From an uncultured Oscillospiraceae bacterium (GTDB taxonomy: Bacteria; Bacillota; Clostridia; Oscillospirales; Oscillospiraceae), in contig CAKTVG010000021.1 of NCBI GenBank assembly GCA_934622035.1, positions 1 to 49,935 of the forward strand: DNA of 49,935 nt, read 5' to 3'. Within the stretch, counting starts at the first letter, position 1; each line of letters opens with the position of its first letter. Below, in pieces: positions 7,188 through 16,200 of this stretch. The notes below the pieces were generated by a model. It made no database searches. It worked only from the letters and a program-made list of their open reading frames with translations, and was not told where the DNA came from. The position numbers were made by a program, and so were the translations under genes.

Positions 7188-8957
7188 ATGAAAACAAAAA
7201 AGAAAAGCTGGATGAATGCGCTCTTTGCTTATGCCGAGGGCGAAAAAATGCGGCTGGTGCTGTCCGTTATCCTGTCGGTGCTGTCCGTGACGCTGGGGCT
7301 GCTGCCGTTTTACTGCATGTACCGGGTGATCCGTCTGTTCACGGCGGACGCGGCGACGGCGGCGCAGATCGTAAAGTGGTGCCTGATCGCTCTGGCGGCC
7401 TACGCTGCAAAGATTCTGTGCTTCAGCCTGTCCACCGGCACCTCCCATGCCATGGCCTATACCATTCTGGAGGGCCTGCGGCGGTTGGCCGACCGCTTTC
7501 TGCATGCGCCGCTCGGCAATGTGGAAAACCACACCATCGGCGAGATCAAGAGCATGATGGTCGATAAGATCGAGAATCTGGAACCGCCTCTGGCACACAT
7601 GATTCCAGAGGGCGCGGGACATATTGTTCTGCCCATTGTCAGCATCATTGCTCTCGCGGTGATCGACTGGCGGCTGGCGCTGGCATCGCTTGTGACCTTC
7701 CCGCTGTCGTTTCTCTGCATGGGATTGACCTTCAAGATCAGCGGAAAGAACTTTGACAAGTACGATCAGTCCGCCAATTACATGAACAGCACCGTCGTGG
7801 AATATGTCGAGGGCATCGAGGTCATCAAGGCCTTCGGCCGTGCGGGCGTTTCCTATGAGAAGTACGCCGCCGCCATCACGGATTTCCGTACCTTTGTCGT
7901 CAAGTGGCTGGCCTCCACCTTTGCCACGATGAAGCTGAGCTTCGCGCTCTTCCCCTCCACGCTCATCGGCACGCTGCCGGTGGCGCTGGCGCTGACGAAC
8001 GGCGGCACGATCACCGCGCCGCAGGCGGCGCTGGCGGTGATGCTGTCCATCTCCATGGTCGGCTCTCTGGCAAAGCTGGAGGTCTTCTCCGAAAACATGC
8101 GCCAGGTGAAGTTCACGGTGGAGAATCTCGAGGAATATCTGGAGATGCCGGAGCTTCCTGAGCCTGCAAAGCGCGCCGAGGTGAAGCACACGGATGTGGA
8201 GCTGAAAAACGTCCGTTTCTCCTACACCGGCGAGGAAAAGGACGAGGTGCTGCACGGCGTCAGCCTGAAGCTTCCGGAGGGCAGCTTTACCGCGCTGGTC
8301 GGCCCCTCCGGCGGCGGCAAATCGACCGTTGCCAAGCTGATCGCCCGCTTCTGGGACGTCACGTCCGGCGAGATATGCATCGGCGGTGTGAATGTGAAGG
8401 ATATGCCGCTTTCGCAGCTTTCCGAGCAGGTCGGCTTTGTCACGCAGGATAATTTCCTCTTCCGCTGCTCCCTGCTGGAAAACATCCGGCTGGGCAATCC
8501 GAAGGCAACGGACGAGGAGGTCAGGGCCGCAGCCAGAGCGGCGCAGTGCGAGGAATTCATCGATAAGCTGCCGCTGGGCTATGATACGCCCGCGGGCGAG
8601 GCCGGCAAGCGGCTCTCCGGCGGCGAAAAGCAGCGCATCGCCATTGCGCGCATGATGCTCAAAAATGCGCCGTTCGTCATTCTCGACGAGGCGACCGCAT
8701 TCACGGACCCCGAAAATGAGGATAAGATCCAGCGCAGCATTGCCGCGCTGACGAAGGGAAAGACGCTTCTGGTGATCGCGCACCGGCTGTCCACAATCAA
8801 AAATGCGGACAACATCGTCGTGCTGAAAAACGGCGAGATCCTCGCCGAGGGCAAGCAGGAGGCGCTTTTGGAATCCTGCCCGCTCTACCGCGATATGTGG
8901 CAGGCGCACATCGGTGCGAAGAATTGGGCGGTATCCACCGTGGCTAAGGAGGCGTAA
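7188..8957 (+). CDS. ABC half-transporter, permease-ATPase fusion (IrtA/YbtP-like)
   Basis: A 589-residue type IV ABC half-transporter. The six-helix membrane domain spans residues ~15-310 and the ATPase ~335-575. Walker A GPSGGGKST is near 372-380, the signature is LSGGEKQRIAIARM, Walker B is FVILDEATAF followed by TDPENE, and the H-loop is IAHRLST. It must pair with the next half-transporter, three bases on. Exporter-fold pairs with this ATAF-DPE walker region resemble the siderophore importers IrtAB and YbtPQ, so metal-chelate import is possible; drug or peptide export is the alternative. GAGG is seven bases before ATG. Operator site 3 precedes it. Confidence 0.9.
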   Translation: MKTKKKSWMNALFAYAEGEKMRLVLSVILSVLSVTLGLLPFYCMYRVIRLFTADAATAAQIVKWCLIALAAYAAKILCFSLSTGTSHAMAYTILEGLRRLADRFLHAPLGNVENHTIGEIKSMMVDKIENLEPPLAHMIPEGAGHIVLPIVSIIALAVIDWRLALASLVTFPLSFLCMGLTFKISGKNFDKYDQSANYMNSTVVEYVEGIEVIKAFGRAGVSYEKYAAAITDFRTFVVKWLASTFATMKLSFALFPSTLIGTLPVALALTNGGTITAPQAALAVMLSISMVGSLAKLEVFSENMRQVKFTVENLEEYLEMPELPEPAKRAEVKHTDVELKNVRFSYTGEEKDEVLHGVSLKLPEGSFTALVGPSGGGKSTVAKLIARFWDVTSGEICIGGVNVKDMPLSQLSEQVGFVTQDNFLFRCSLLENIRLGNPKATDEEVRAAARAAQCEEFIDKLPLGYDTPAGEAGKRLSGGEKQRIAIARMMLKNAPFVILDEATAFTDPENEDKIQRSIAALTKGKTLLVIAHRLSTIKNADNIVVLKNGEILAEGKQEALLESCPLYRDMWQAHIGAKNWAVSTVAKEA

Positions 8958-8960
8958 GTT

Positions 8961-10715
8961 ATGTTCAAGACGGTAAAACGTATCATCGACTGGTGCGGCG
9001 AATTCAAGGGCAAGCTGTATCTCGGCTTTGTCATGACCTTCTTTTCCCACATTTTTGCCGCTATGCCCCTGGGGCTTGCCGCCTATACGGTCGGCAGGCT
9101 TGTCGAGGCGCAGAGAAGCGGCGCGGCCTTTGATACCTCCTGGATATGGAAGAGCATCGTGATTCAGATTGTTCTCGTCTTCTTCCGTTTCCTCTTCGAC
9201 TATTTCCGCGCCAGATTGCAGGAGCCGATCAGCTATCAGCTGACTGCCCGCGACCGCCTGGCCGTCGGCGACGCCATGAAGCGCGTCTCGTTGGGCTATT
9301 TCCAGACGGTCAGCACGGGAAACATCCTCTCCTCCATCACGACCGGCCTTTCTACGCTGGAAAACATGGGCATCCGCATGATCGACAACTTCGTGGGCGG
9401 CTATCTGAATTTTCTCGTGATTTTCGTCTGCCTTGCCGTGTGCAGCCCGCTCACCGCTCTCATCGCCCTTGCGGCCGCCGCGCTGTCGCTGTGCTGCATG
9501 CTGCTCATCTCGCACCACAGCCGTGTGAATTCTCCCGTTGAGGCGCAGGCAAACCGCGACCTGACCGGCGCCGTGATCGAGTACGCGCGCGGACTGTCCG
9601 TTGTCAAGTCCTTCGGCAAGGACGGGGCGTCCATGGACGCCGTGACGAAGGCCATTGACGACAGCAAGCGCATCCATCTGAAAATCGAGTGGGGCTATCT
9701 GTCCGGAAATGCCCTGCATCTGCTGGCGCTCAAGTGCGGCAGCGTGGGCCTTGCGCTGGCGGCGGCGCTGATGTGCCTCGCCGGACGGATGGAATTTTCC
9801 ATGATGCTGATGTTCGTTTTCTTCTCCTTCAGCATCTTCGCAAGCCTGGAGCCCATCAGCGACAGCGCCCACACCCTCGGCGTCATTGACGACGCCATGA
9901 ACCAGCTCGACGCGCTGAAGGGCGAGAGCCTCATTGATGCCGGCGGCAGGGACGTCAAGCTCGACCGCTACGATATCGCGTTTGAAAACGTCGATTTCGG
10001 CTACGATTCCCGTCAGGTGCTGAAAAATGTCAGCTTCACCATTCCGGAACGGACCTCGACGGCCATCGTCGGCCCCTCCGGCTCCGGCAAGACCACCATT
10101 TGCAGCCTGCTGGCGCGCTTCTATGACCCGCAGGGCGGCAGAATCACCCTCAGCAGCCATGACCTGCGCGAGTTCACCTGCGACAGCCTGCTGTCGAACA
10201 TCTCCATGATTTTCCAGAATGTGTATCTCTTCCACGACACCATCCGCGCGAACATCCTCTTCGGCAAGCCGGATGCGACCGAGGAGGAGATGGTCGCCGC
10301 GGCAAAGAAGGCGCGCTGCCACGAATTCATCATGGCGCTTCCCCAGGACTATGATACCGTCGTCGGTGAGGGCGGCGGCACGCTCTCCGGCGGCGAGAAG
10401 CAGCGCATCTCCATTGCGCGCGCCATTTTGAAAAACGCCCCGGTCATCATTCTTGACGAGGCGACAGCCAGCATCGACCCGGAAAACGAGCATCTGATCC
10501 AGCATGCCATCTCCGAGCTGACGCGCGGCAAGACCATCATCACCATTGCCCACCGCCTGGCGACCATCCAGAACGCAGATCAGATTCTCGTTGTGGACGA
10601 CGGGCGGATCGCCGAGTGCGGCACGCACGCGGAGCTGGTACAGCGCAATGGATTGTATAAGCGCTTCACCCAGATCCGCGAGCAGGCCGAGGGCTGGCGC
10701 ATCGCGGCGGAATAA
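8961..10715 (+). CDS. ABC half-transporter, permease-ATPase fusion (IrtB/YbtQ-like)
   Basis: The 584-residue partner of the previous half-transporter. Six membrane helices (~20-300) lead to an ATPase with GPSGSGKTT (~371-379), LSGGEKQRISIARA, VIILDEATASIDPENE and IAHRLAT. The C-terminus ends REQAEGWRI, and a tryptophan ending of this sort is common among YbtQ/IrtB-like proteins (from memory, not checked). The ribosome site GGAGG lies inside the end of the upstream gene, so the two are translated together. Terminator and next promoter are interleaved directly after the stop. The substrate is not determinable from sequence. Confidence 0.9.
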   Translation: MFKTVKRIIDWCGEFKGKLYLGFVMTFFSHIFAAMPLGLAAYTVGRLVEAQRSGAAFDTSWIWKSIVIQIVLVFFRFLFDYFRARLQEPISYQLTARDRLAVGDAMKRVSLGYFQTVSTGNILSSITTGLSTLENMGIRMIDNFVGGYLNFLVIFVCLAVCSPLTALIALAAAALSLCCMLLISHHSRVNSPVEAQANRDLTGAVIEYARGLSVVKSFGKDGASMDAVTKAIDDSKRIHLKIEWGYLSGNALHLLALKCGSVGLALAAALMCLAGRMEFSMMLMFVFFSFSIFASLEPISDSAHTLGVIDDAMNQLDALKGESLIDAGGRDVKLDRYDIAFENVDFGYDSRQVLKNVSFTIPERTSTAIVGPSGSGKTTICSLLARFYDPQGGRITLSSHDLREFTCDSLLSNISMIFQNVYLFHDTIRANILFGKPDATEEEMVAAAKKARCHEFIMALPQDYDTVVGEGGGTLSGGEKQRISIARAILKNAPVIILDEATASIDPENEHLIQHAISELTRGKTIITIAHRLATIQNADQILVVDDGRIAECGTHAELVQRNGLYKRFTQIREQAEGWRIAAE

Positions 10716-10719
10716 AGCC

Positions 10720-10762
10720 AAAAGCGGCGGAAACGATTGACAATTTGCCGCCGCTTTATATT
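10720..10762 (+). terminator. terminator after ABC operon
   Basis: A 10-bp stem, AAAGCGGCGG/CCGCCGCTTT, with a 17-base loop, then ATATT. The loop holds the TTGACA of the next promoter. Confidence 0.65.
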
Positions 10763-10767
10763 ATAAT
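10737..10767 (+). promoter_or_regulatory. promoter for MBL-ATC hydrolase unit, nested in terminator
   Basis: TTGACA (10737-10742), a 19-base spacer and TATAAT (10762-10767). The spacer is two bases longer than ideal. Operator site 4 lies about 50 bases downstream of the predicted start. Confidence 0.6.
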
Positions 10768-10822
10768 GGAAACAGAAAATCCGGAGGAGGCTGCCGCAGG
10801 GCGGCCTTTCCGAGAATTAATG

Positions 10823-10838
10823 ATTAGCTTTTGCTAAC
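10823..10838. promoter_or_regulatory. palindromic operator, site 4 of 4
   Basis: ATTAGC-TTTT-GCTAAC followed by TGAA, 32 bases before the GTG start of the MBL gene. One arm differs from sites 1-3 at the first base. Confidence 0.65.
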
Positions 10839-10869
10839 TGAAATACGCGGCGAGAAAGAGGGAGATTTC

Positions 10870-11733
10870 GTGTCCAGAAAGGCAACCGAGTTTCAGAAAA
10901 AGGAAATGAGCAGAATGTACCGCGGCAAAGAGATTTTCAAGCCGCTGAACACCGGCTGGGTCGACGAGCATGTCGCCTGTGTGCGCGAGTGGGTGGCGAA
11001 CATCTTCTTTTACCGAAAGGGCGATACCACGATCATGATCGACGCGGGCTACAACTATGACCGGCTGGAGGAAAAAATGAGCTGGCTCGGCATTGACCCG
11101 AAATCCGTCCGGCACATTCTGATTACCCATCAGGACACCGATCATGTCGGCGCGGTGGAGGCGGACAGTCCCGGCCTGTTCAAAAAAGCGAAGCTGTACA
11201 TTGGCGAGACGGAGAACCGCTATCTCACCGGAGCGGTGCGGCGCAAGGTGATCTATCATCTTTACAAGCTGCCGCAGGTGACGATCAATAACAAAAAGCG
11301 CCTTGTCCGCGACGGCGAGACGCTGCGCATCGGGGACATCAAGATCAAGTGCTTCCTTGTTCCCGGCCACACCTGGGGCCATATGGTTTATCTCATCGAC
11401 GACAGGTATCTTTTCACGGGGGACACGCTCTGGTTTGGTGCGGACGGCGGCTACAGCTTCATCTCCGCGCTGGCGGAGGACAATAAGCTGGCCGTCAAAT
11501 CCCTGGCAATTCTGGAGGCAAAGCTCAAAAAGCTCGGCGTGCAGCCGGTTTTCCTGACTGGCCACACCGGCTGGACGGACAACTTCGACTTCGCCTTTGC
11601 CCATAAGGACAAGCTCTGTTCGCCGTTTAAGAAAAAAGTACACGATCCGAACGCGCCCTATGACGCCTATGACGAGTCGGACGACACGCAGGAACGCGCA
11701 AACAGCGGATTTTTAAAGGGAGTGGGAAGATGA
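10870..11733 (+). CDS. metallo-beta-lactamase-fold hydrolase
   Basis: A 287-residue MBL-fold protein. The metal motif reads THQDTDHVG, that is H-x-D-x-D-H with Asp where the usual second His stands. The remaining ligands are in GHTWGH, FTGDTLW and LTGHTGW. The fold hydrolyses many substrates, so the reaction is unknown. The GTG at 10870 is chosen because GAGGGAG lies five bases before it; upstream in-frame codons run through operator site 4. It overlaps the next gene by ATGA, linking it to an ATC-hydrolase-like protein. Confidence 0.85.
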   Translation: MSRKATEFQKKEMSRMYRGKEIFKPLNTGWVDEHVACVREWVANIFFYRKGDTTIMIDAGYNYDRLEEKMSWLGIDPKSVRHILITHQDTDHVGAVEADSPGLFKKAKLYIGETENRYLTGAVRRKVIYHLYKLPQVTINNKKRLVRDGETLRIGDIKIKCFLVPGHTWGHMVYLIDDRYLFTGDTLWFGADGGYSFISALAEDNKLAVKSLAILEAKLKKLGVQPVFLTGHTGWTDNFDFAFAHKDKLCSPFKKKVHDPNAPYDAYDESDDTQERANSGFLKGVGR

Positions 11734-12470
11734 AGGACAAGGAGCTGCAATTCGACCGCACCTGCCATGTGCTGTATTCCAAGGCCTGCAAAAAGCAGAT
11801 TCTTCAGAAAATCGCGCTGCATTACCCGCAGAACACCGAGGAGGTATGGGAACGCGTACAGCGGCAATACGCGGCTTATCTGTCCGACTGGCGGACGGAT
11901 CTCGGCGGAAAGAAGAATTTCCACAACGGGAGGGGCGGCACCTATGACTGCATTGCGCTGATGACCTACTACGCCGTCTGCCGGGAGACGGCGAGCCTGG
12001 CGGAGATCGAGGAGATAGAGGGAAATCTCATCCTGCCTGCTTTCCGCAAGCTGAAATTTGTCGACTGCAACCGCCCGCTTTTCAAAAGGCTCATGTATCG
12101 CGCCTTCCGGATCGCGAAGAAGCAGTGTGACAAGTGGGGCGACTATCAGATGTACGTCGCGCCGTTCGACAAGGACAAGCCCATCTATTATGAATTCACT
12201 GCCTGCCCGGCAGCGGAGTTTGCCAAAAAGCACGATCTGCTCGAGGTAATGCCGGCGCTCTGCAATCCGGACTATACCTCCATGGAGCTGATTCACGCCC
12301 GGCTGGTGCGCGAGACGACCTGCTGCAACGGCTGCAAGTGCGACTATACCATCTGCGGCGACCGGGATGACTATCTGAAAAAAGCACCCGGAGTACCGCG
12401 ACGCGGCGGGTTACCGGCGCAATCGAACAGAAAAATGAACAGGAGCCGCGGGCTGCGGAAGAATTTTTAA
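11730..12470 (+). CDS. ATC-hydrolase-family protein, C-terminus probably frameshifted
   Basis: The second PF14196-like protein in the block. Family features are KFVDCNRP, the CPAAEFAKKHDLLEVMPALC stretch and CCNGCKCDYTICGDRDDY near the end. The frame shown runs 246 residues to 12470. If one A of the six-A run at 12378-12383 is skipped, the protein instead ends KKHPEYRDAAGYRRNRTEK at 12438, which looks like a natural family tail and stops just before the terminator stem. The longer frame reads into that stem. So the run is a one-base indel, a sequencing error or a slippage site. The gene is coupled to the MBL gene by ATGA. Confidence 0.75.
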   Translation: MKDKELQFDRTCHVLYSKACKKQILQKIALHYPQNTEEVWERVQRQYAAYLSDWRTDLGGKKNFHNGRGGTYDCIALMTYYAVCRETASLAEIEEIEGNLILPAFRKLKFVDCNRPLFKRLMYRAFRIAKKQCDKWGDYQMYVAPFDKDKPIYYEFTACPAAEFAKKHDLLEVMPALCNPDYTSMELIHARLVRETTCCNGCKCDYTICGDRDDYLKKAPGVPRRGGLPAQSNRKMNRSRGLRKNF

Positions 12471-12498
12471 TTTCGCAGCCCGCGGCTCTTGCTTTTTT
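12443..12498 (+). terminator. strong terminator ending the MBL-ATC hydrolase unit
   Basis: A perfect 15-bp stem (GAGCCGCGGGCTGCG at 12443-12457 with its complement at 12474-12488), a 16-base loop, then TTGCTTTTTTG. Confidence 0.9.
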
Positions 12499-12517
12499 GC
12501 AAAAAGTGTGCAATAAT

Positions 12518-12531
12518 TAATACGCGTACTA
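12518..12531. promoter_or_regulatory. palindrome before second tetR gene
   Basis: TAATACGCGTACTA matches its own complement at 12 of 14 positions and lies in an AT-rich promoter-like stretch (TTGCAA near 12498, TAATAC near 12518). It may be the self-operator of the TetR protein. The support is position and symmetry only. Confidence 0.4.
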
Positions 12532-12557
12532 GAACGACGATGAAAGGCGGTGGAGCG

Positions 12558-13259
12558 ATGCCTTCAAGACAGGAAGCCATTGAAACCAGGAAGCGGATTC
12601 TCTCCGTCTGTGCCCGGCTGTTTTTAGAGCAGGGCTACCGGGAGACGTCCGTCAGCCAAATCGTGGAGGAGTCCGGCGTTGCCCGCGGCAGCTATCAGAA
12701 TTTCTTCCACACCAAGGACGGAATTCTGATGGAATATGTCAAGGCGATGTTCGGCGGCCAGTTCGGCGTGGCGCGGACGACCATCGGCGCTTCTCTCCCG
12801 CCGGTCTACGCCTATGCGGTGGAGACGGCGATCCAGCTGACGCTGACGGAGCTGAATGAAAATCTGCGCGAGATTTACATTGAAGCCTACTCGCTGCCGA
12901 ACACCTCGGAATATATCTATCTACAGACGACGAAGGAGCTCAAGCAGATCTTCGGCTCCTATTTTCCGGACTACACGGAAAGCGATTTCTATGAAATGGA
13001 GATCGGCTCGGCGGGCGTGATGCGCAGCTATATGGTGAAGACATGCGACATCCACTTCCCGCTGGAGCGCAAGCTCGAGCGCTTCCTCACGGCGACGCTG
13101 CGGATTTACCGCGTCCCGGAGGAGGAACAAAAGAAGGTACTGGCCTATGTTGCCGGACTGGATATGAAATCAATCGCAACCGCAGTCATGCAAAAACTGT
13201 TCACCCTGTTGGAAATGAAGTTCGACTTCACGCTCTCAAAACCGGAGGTAACAAAATGA
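12558..13259 (+). CDS. TetR/AcrR family regulator coupled to surface-protein gene
   Basis: A 233-residue regulator with an N-terminal helix-turn-helix (TSVSQIVEESGVARGSYQNF, then HTKDGILMEYV) and a helical ligand domain. The ATG at 12558 is chosen because the protein then begins shortly before the first helix; an ATG at 12540 is possible. Its stop overlaps the start of the 1395-residue surface protein (ATGA at 13256-13259), so regulator and surface protein are made together. It probably controls this two-gene operon through the palindrome at 12518. Confidence 0.9.
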   Translation: MPSRQEAIETRKRILSVCARLFLEQGYRETSVSQIVEESGVARGSYQNFFHTKDGILMEYVKAMFGGQFGVARTTIGASLPPVYAYAVETAIQLTLTELNENLREIYIEAYSLPNTSEYIYLQTTKELKQIFGSYFPDYTESDFYEMEIGSAGVMRSYMVKTCDIHFPLERKLERFLTATLRIYRVPEEEQKKVLAYVAGLDMKSIATAVMQKLFTLLEMKFDFTLSKPEVTK

Positions 13260-16200
13260 AAGTGAAAGTCCTCAGCATCATCCTGACGATCTGTATGATC
13301 GTCGGCCTATTGCCGACGCTTGCGCTGGCAGAGACGATCATCCCGATCAAAGACCCGGATGACCCGATCATCATCCCAATCAGAGAGCCCGACCCGGAAG
13401 CGGGCGAGGTCAGCGGCACCGACCTGCTGACGCAGATGGAACAGCAGATCCCCGAGGTTCCGGAGGACGCGCTGCTGCCCTATGAGAAGACCGAGGAGCC
13501 GCTTGTCCTCGTGGAAAAAAATGAGCTTTATATGTTTACAAACGGACCGGCGGGCGCCGCGATCTATACGGAAAATGCCGACTCCGGCGCTCAGGGCGCC
13601 CTCGGCCTCTTTTCGGAGGGACTTAAGCGGCTGCGTTTCACGAAAGCCGTCGCCTTTGACCCCACGGGAAGCGGCAAGCGGAACCATATGGCGATCCTCG
13701 GCTTTTATCCGGCCAGCGGCAACAAAAACGGCGCTGCCTATCTGTACATCATCAACGCGGACACCAACACCCTGGTCAAAAGCTACGAGCTGGATAAGGA
13801 CTGGTTCGGCTGGATCGGCGAGCTGACGACCGTGGACGCCAACAACTTCTTTGCTATCACCGCGGGCGACTATAACGGCGACGGCCGCGATTCTCTGGTC
13901 GTCTACTGCACGACCTTCCGCGGCGACGGCAGCAACGCCCTCAAGGAGATCAGCTTCGACGGCAAAAACTGGAGCAACCCGGTATACATCTCCGTCTCCC
14001 GCAAGGGACACGAGCTGTTCAACAAGACATACATGGAGAAAGAGCTTTATAAGTCCTATGCCCTGTGCAACAAGCTCTCCGTCGCGCTGGAAAGCGGCGA
14101 CGTTAACGGCGACGGCATTGACGATCTCGTCGTCGTCTCCACTGCGAACAAAATCTCCGACAATTATGCCAACGATGGAGCGAAAACTGCGACGCACCCG
14201 ATGGTGGCCGTGGCGAAGGGCCAGAAGGGCACGAAAAACATCGGCGAGCTGAGCGTGCAGCGGTATGAGCCGGATACCGACACGTGTATGGTCACGCCGG
14301 ACGTCTCCATCGGCGATATCAACGGCGACGGCATCAACGAGGTCGTGGTCGCCGGCGTTTACCAGGTATACCATGACCTCGAACCCTCAGATAACGGCCT
14401 GGTAGTCTATTGGGTCCTCAACTGTGAGTGGACGCCGACCCGAATCAGCAAAGAGTGGGTCCTGTCGGTCGATAACGGAGAGGTTTCCGCCATCAGTATG
14501 GGCGACAGCATCCGCGCGGATGAAAGCAACTGGCAGCAGTTCTCCACGGAGTGCGTCAGCCTCGACGGCAAGGGGACGAAGGACTATGTCTTCCTCAACG
14601 GCTATTTCTACCAGTGGGATGATTCCAGCAAAAAGCTGGTGCGCGCCTCCGGTTCCGATGCGCTGGATCAGAAGAGCAACCAGAACGACGGCAATTTCGC
14701 CTTCAACTTCCTTGTGACCCACTGCAACGGCACGGACGTCAACGAGGTCTTCATCCGCAGCGCCGCGGTCGGCAATTTCTACGGCAGCGACGGCGGCAAG
14801 GAGGGCATCTCTCTGATCGTCGGCTTTAAGACCAACAAGGATAACAAATACTTCATGAAGAAGATCGACATCTACAAGGATGATTCTGGAAGATGGGTTC
14901 TGAAGGGCAACGCCGCCGGGTATCTTTATTTCAATCAATCGGTAATGGACAGCATTTTTGCCGGCGATTTCCTTTGCCCGATCGACATCGGCAACGACAG
15001 CGTTATCCTCCGCTACCGCACCACGCTCAGCGCCTACACCGACCCGAACGTCGTGGCGTTCTTACAGGCGGCGCCCTACTTCTATGAGCTTGGCGCGGGC
15101 AACAGCGTCACCTCCTACAGTTATTCCGAAAGCTACACCCAGTCCACCTCCAGCGGGAAGGAATTCTCCTGCGGCGTCGGCGTTTCGGCGAGCTTTGAAA
15201 CGCCCGTCCTGAAAACCGAGGTGGAGACCTCGCTTACCTCCAATATCAGCGAGGAATTCACCGAATCGCGCACGACGGAATTTACCACCACCTTTGAGGC
15301 CAACGACAAAAACCAGGTTATCATCCGCCGGACGCTCCTCTATCTCTACTGCTATGACCTCCTGACGGGCTTTGACGAGAACGGCGAGCCGGTCTTTGAC
15401 GAGTGCGGCGTGACGCTGTCCGTCCCGCAGTACCCGGTGCTGATGTCCCTGTCCATGGAGCAGTACGACGAATTCGCGCAGGCGTATAATGAAAAGTACG
15501 GCGCGGGCAGCAGCGGCTATCCGTCCTACTATCTCGACCTGATTTCCAAGAACGACGGCGCACTGCAAAAGAAGTACTTCCTCAACAACGAGGGCAATCC
15601 CTTTGCCTATGCGACGGACGTTTCCAAGTACGCCAACGGCTTCAACATGAGCCAGAATAACGTCTGGATGGGTCTGTCCCACTCCGGCGGCACCTCCCAG
15701 CTGGCCTACAGCACCTCCGTCGGCACGGAGCGCAGCAAGACTGCGTCGGACGGCGTGTCCGTCAACCTGTCCGTCTCCGTCGGCTCGAGCTTTATGGGCT
15801 TCGGCGCGTCCGTGGGCGTCAGCTCCAGCCTGTCCTCCCTGCGTTCAAGAGGCGTCTCTACCGCGCAGGTTACGACCACCCAGACCGGTGGCTCCGTGCA
15901 GAATCTGGACGCTGACCGAAATAATTATGGCTTTGACTGGCAGCTCATCGGCTGGAAGACCGAACCGGCCGACAGCCTGTTCAAGGACGTTCCCTTCGTC
16001 GGCTATGCGGTCAAGAACGTCTCCGCGCCCATGGCCTTCGTCAACGATCTGAAATGTACCTATACGGACAATCCGAGCGAGGTGGTTCTCTCCTGGACCG
16101 CACCGCCGGATCAGGAGGGACGTATTCCTGCCAGATACTTCGAGGCCTACCGCACGGACGGAGGAAAACGGGAGATGATCCGTGGCACCAATGGCACAAG

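Noticed and set aside
7104..10721. 1205-codon open frame on the minus strand opposite both ABC genes
   Set aside because: It is a shadow of the GC-rich ABC reading frames. It has no family motifs or ribosome site, while both plus-strand genes have full ATPase motifs.
13043..13255. 71-codon N-terminal extension of the surface protein
   Set aside because: It lies inside the tetR gene in another frame. A signal peptide and GGAGG mark the start at 13256.
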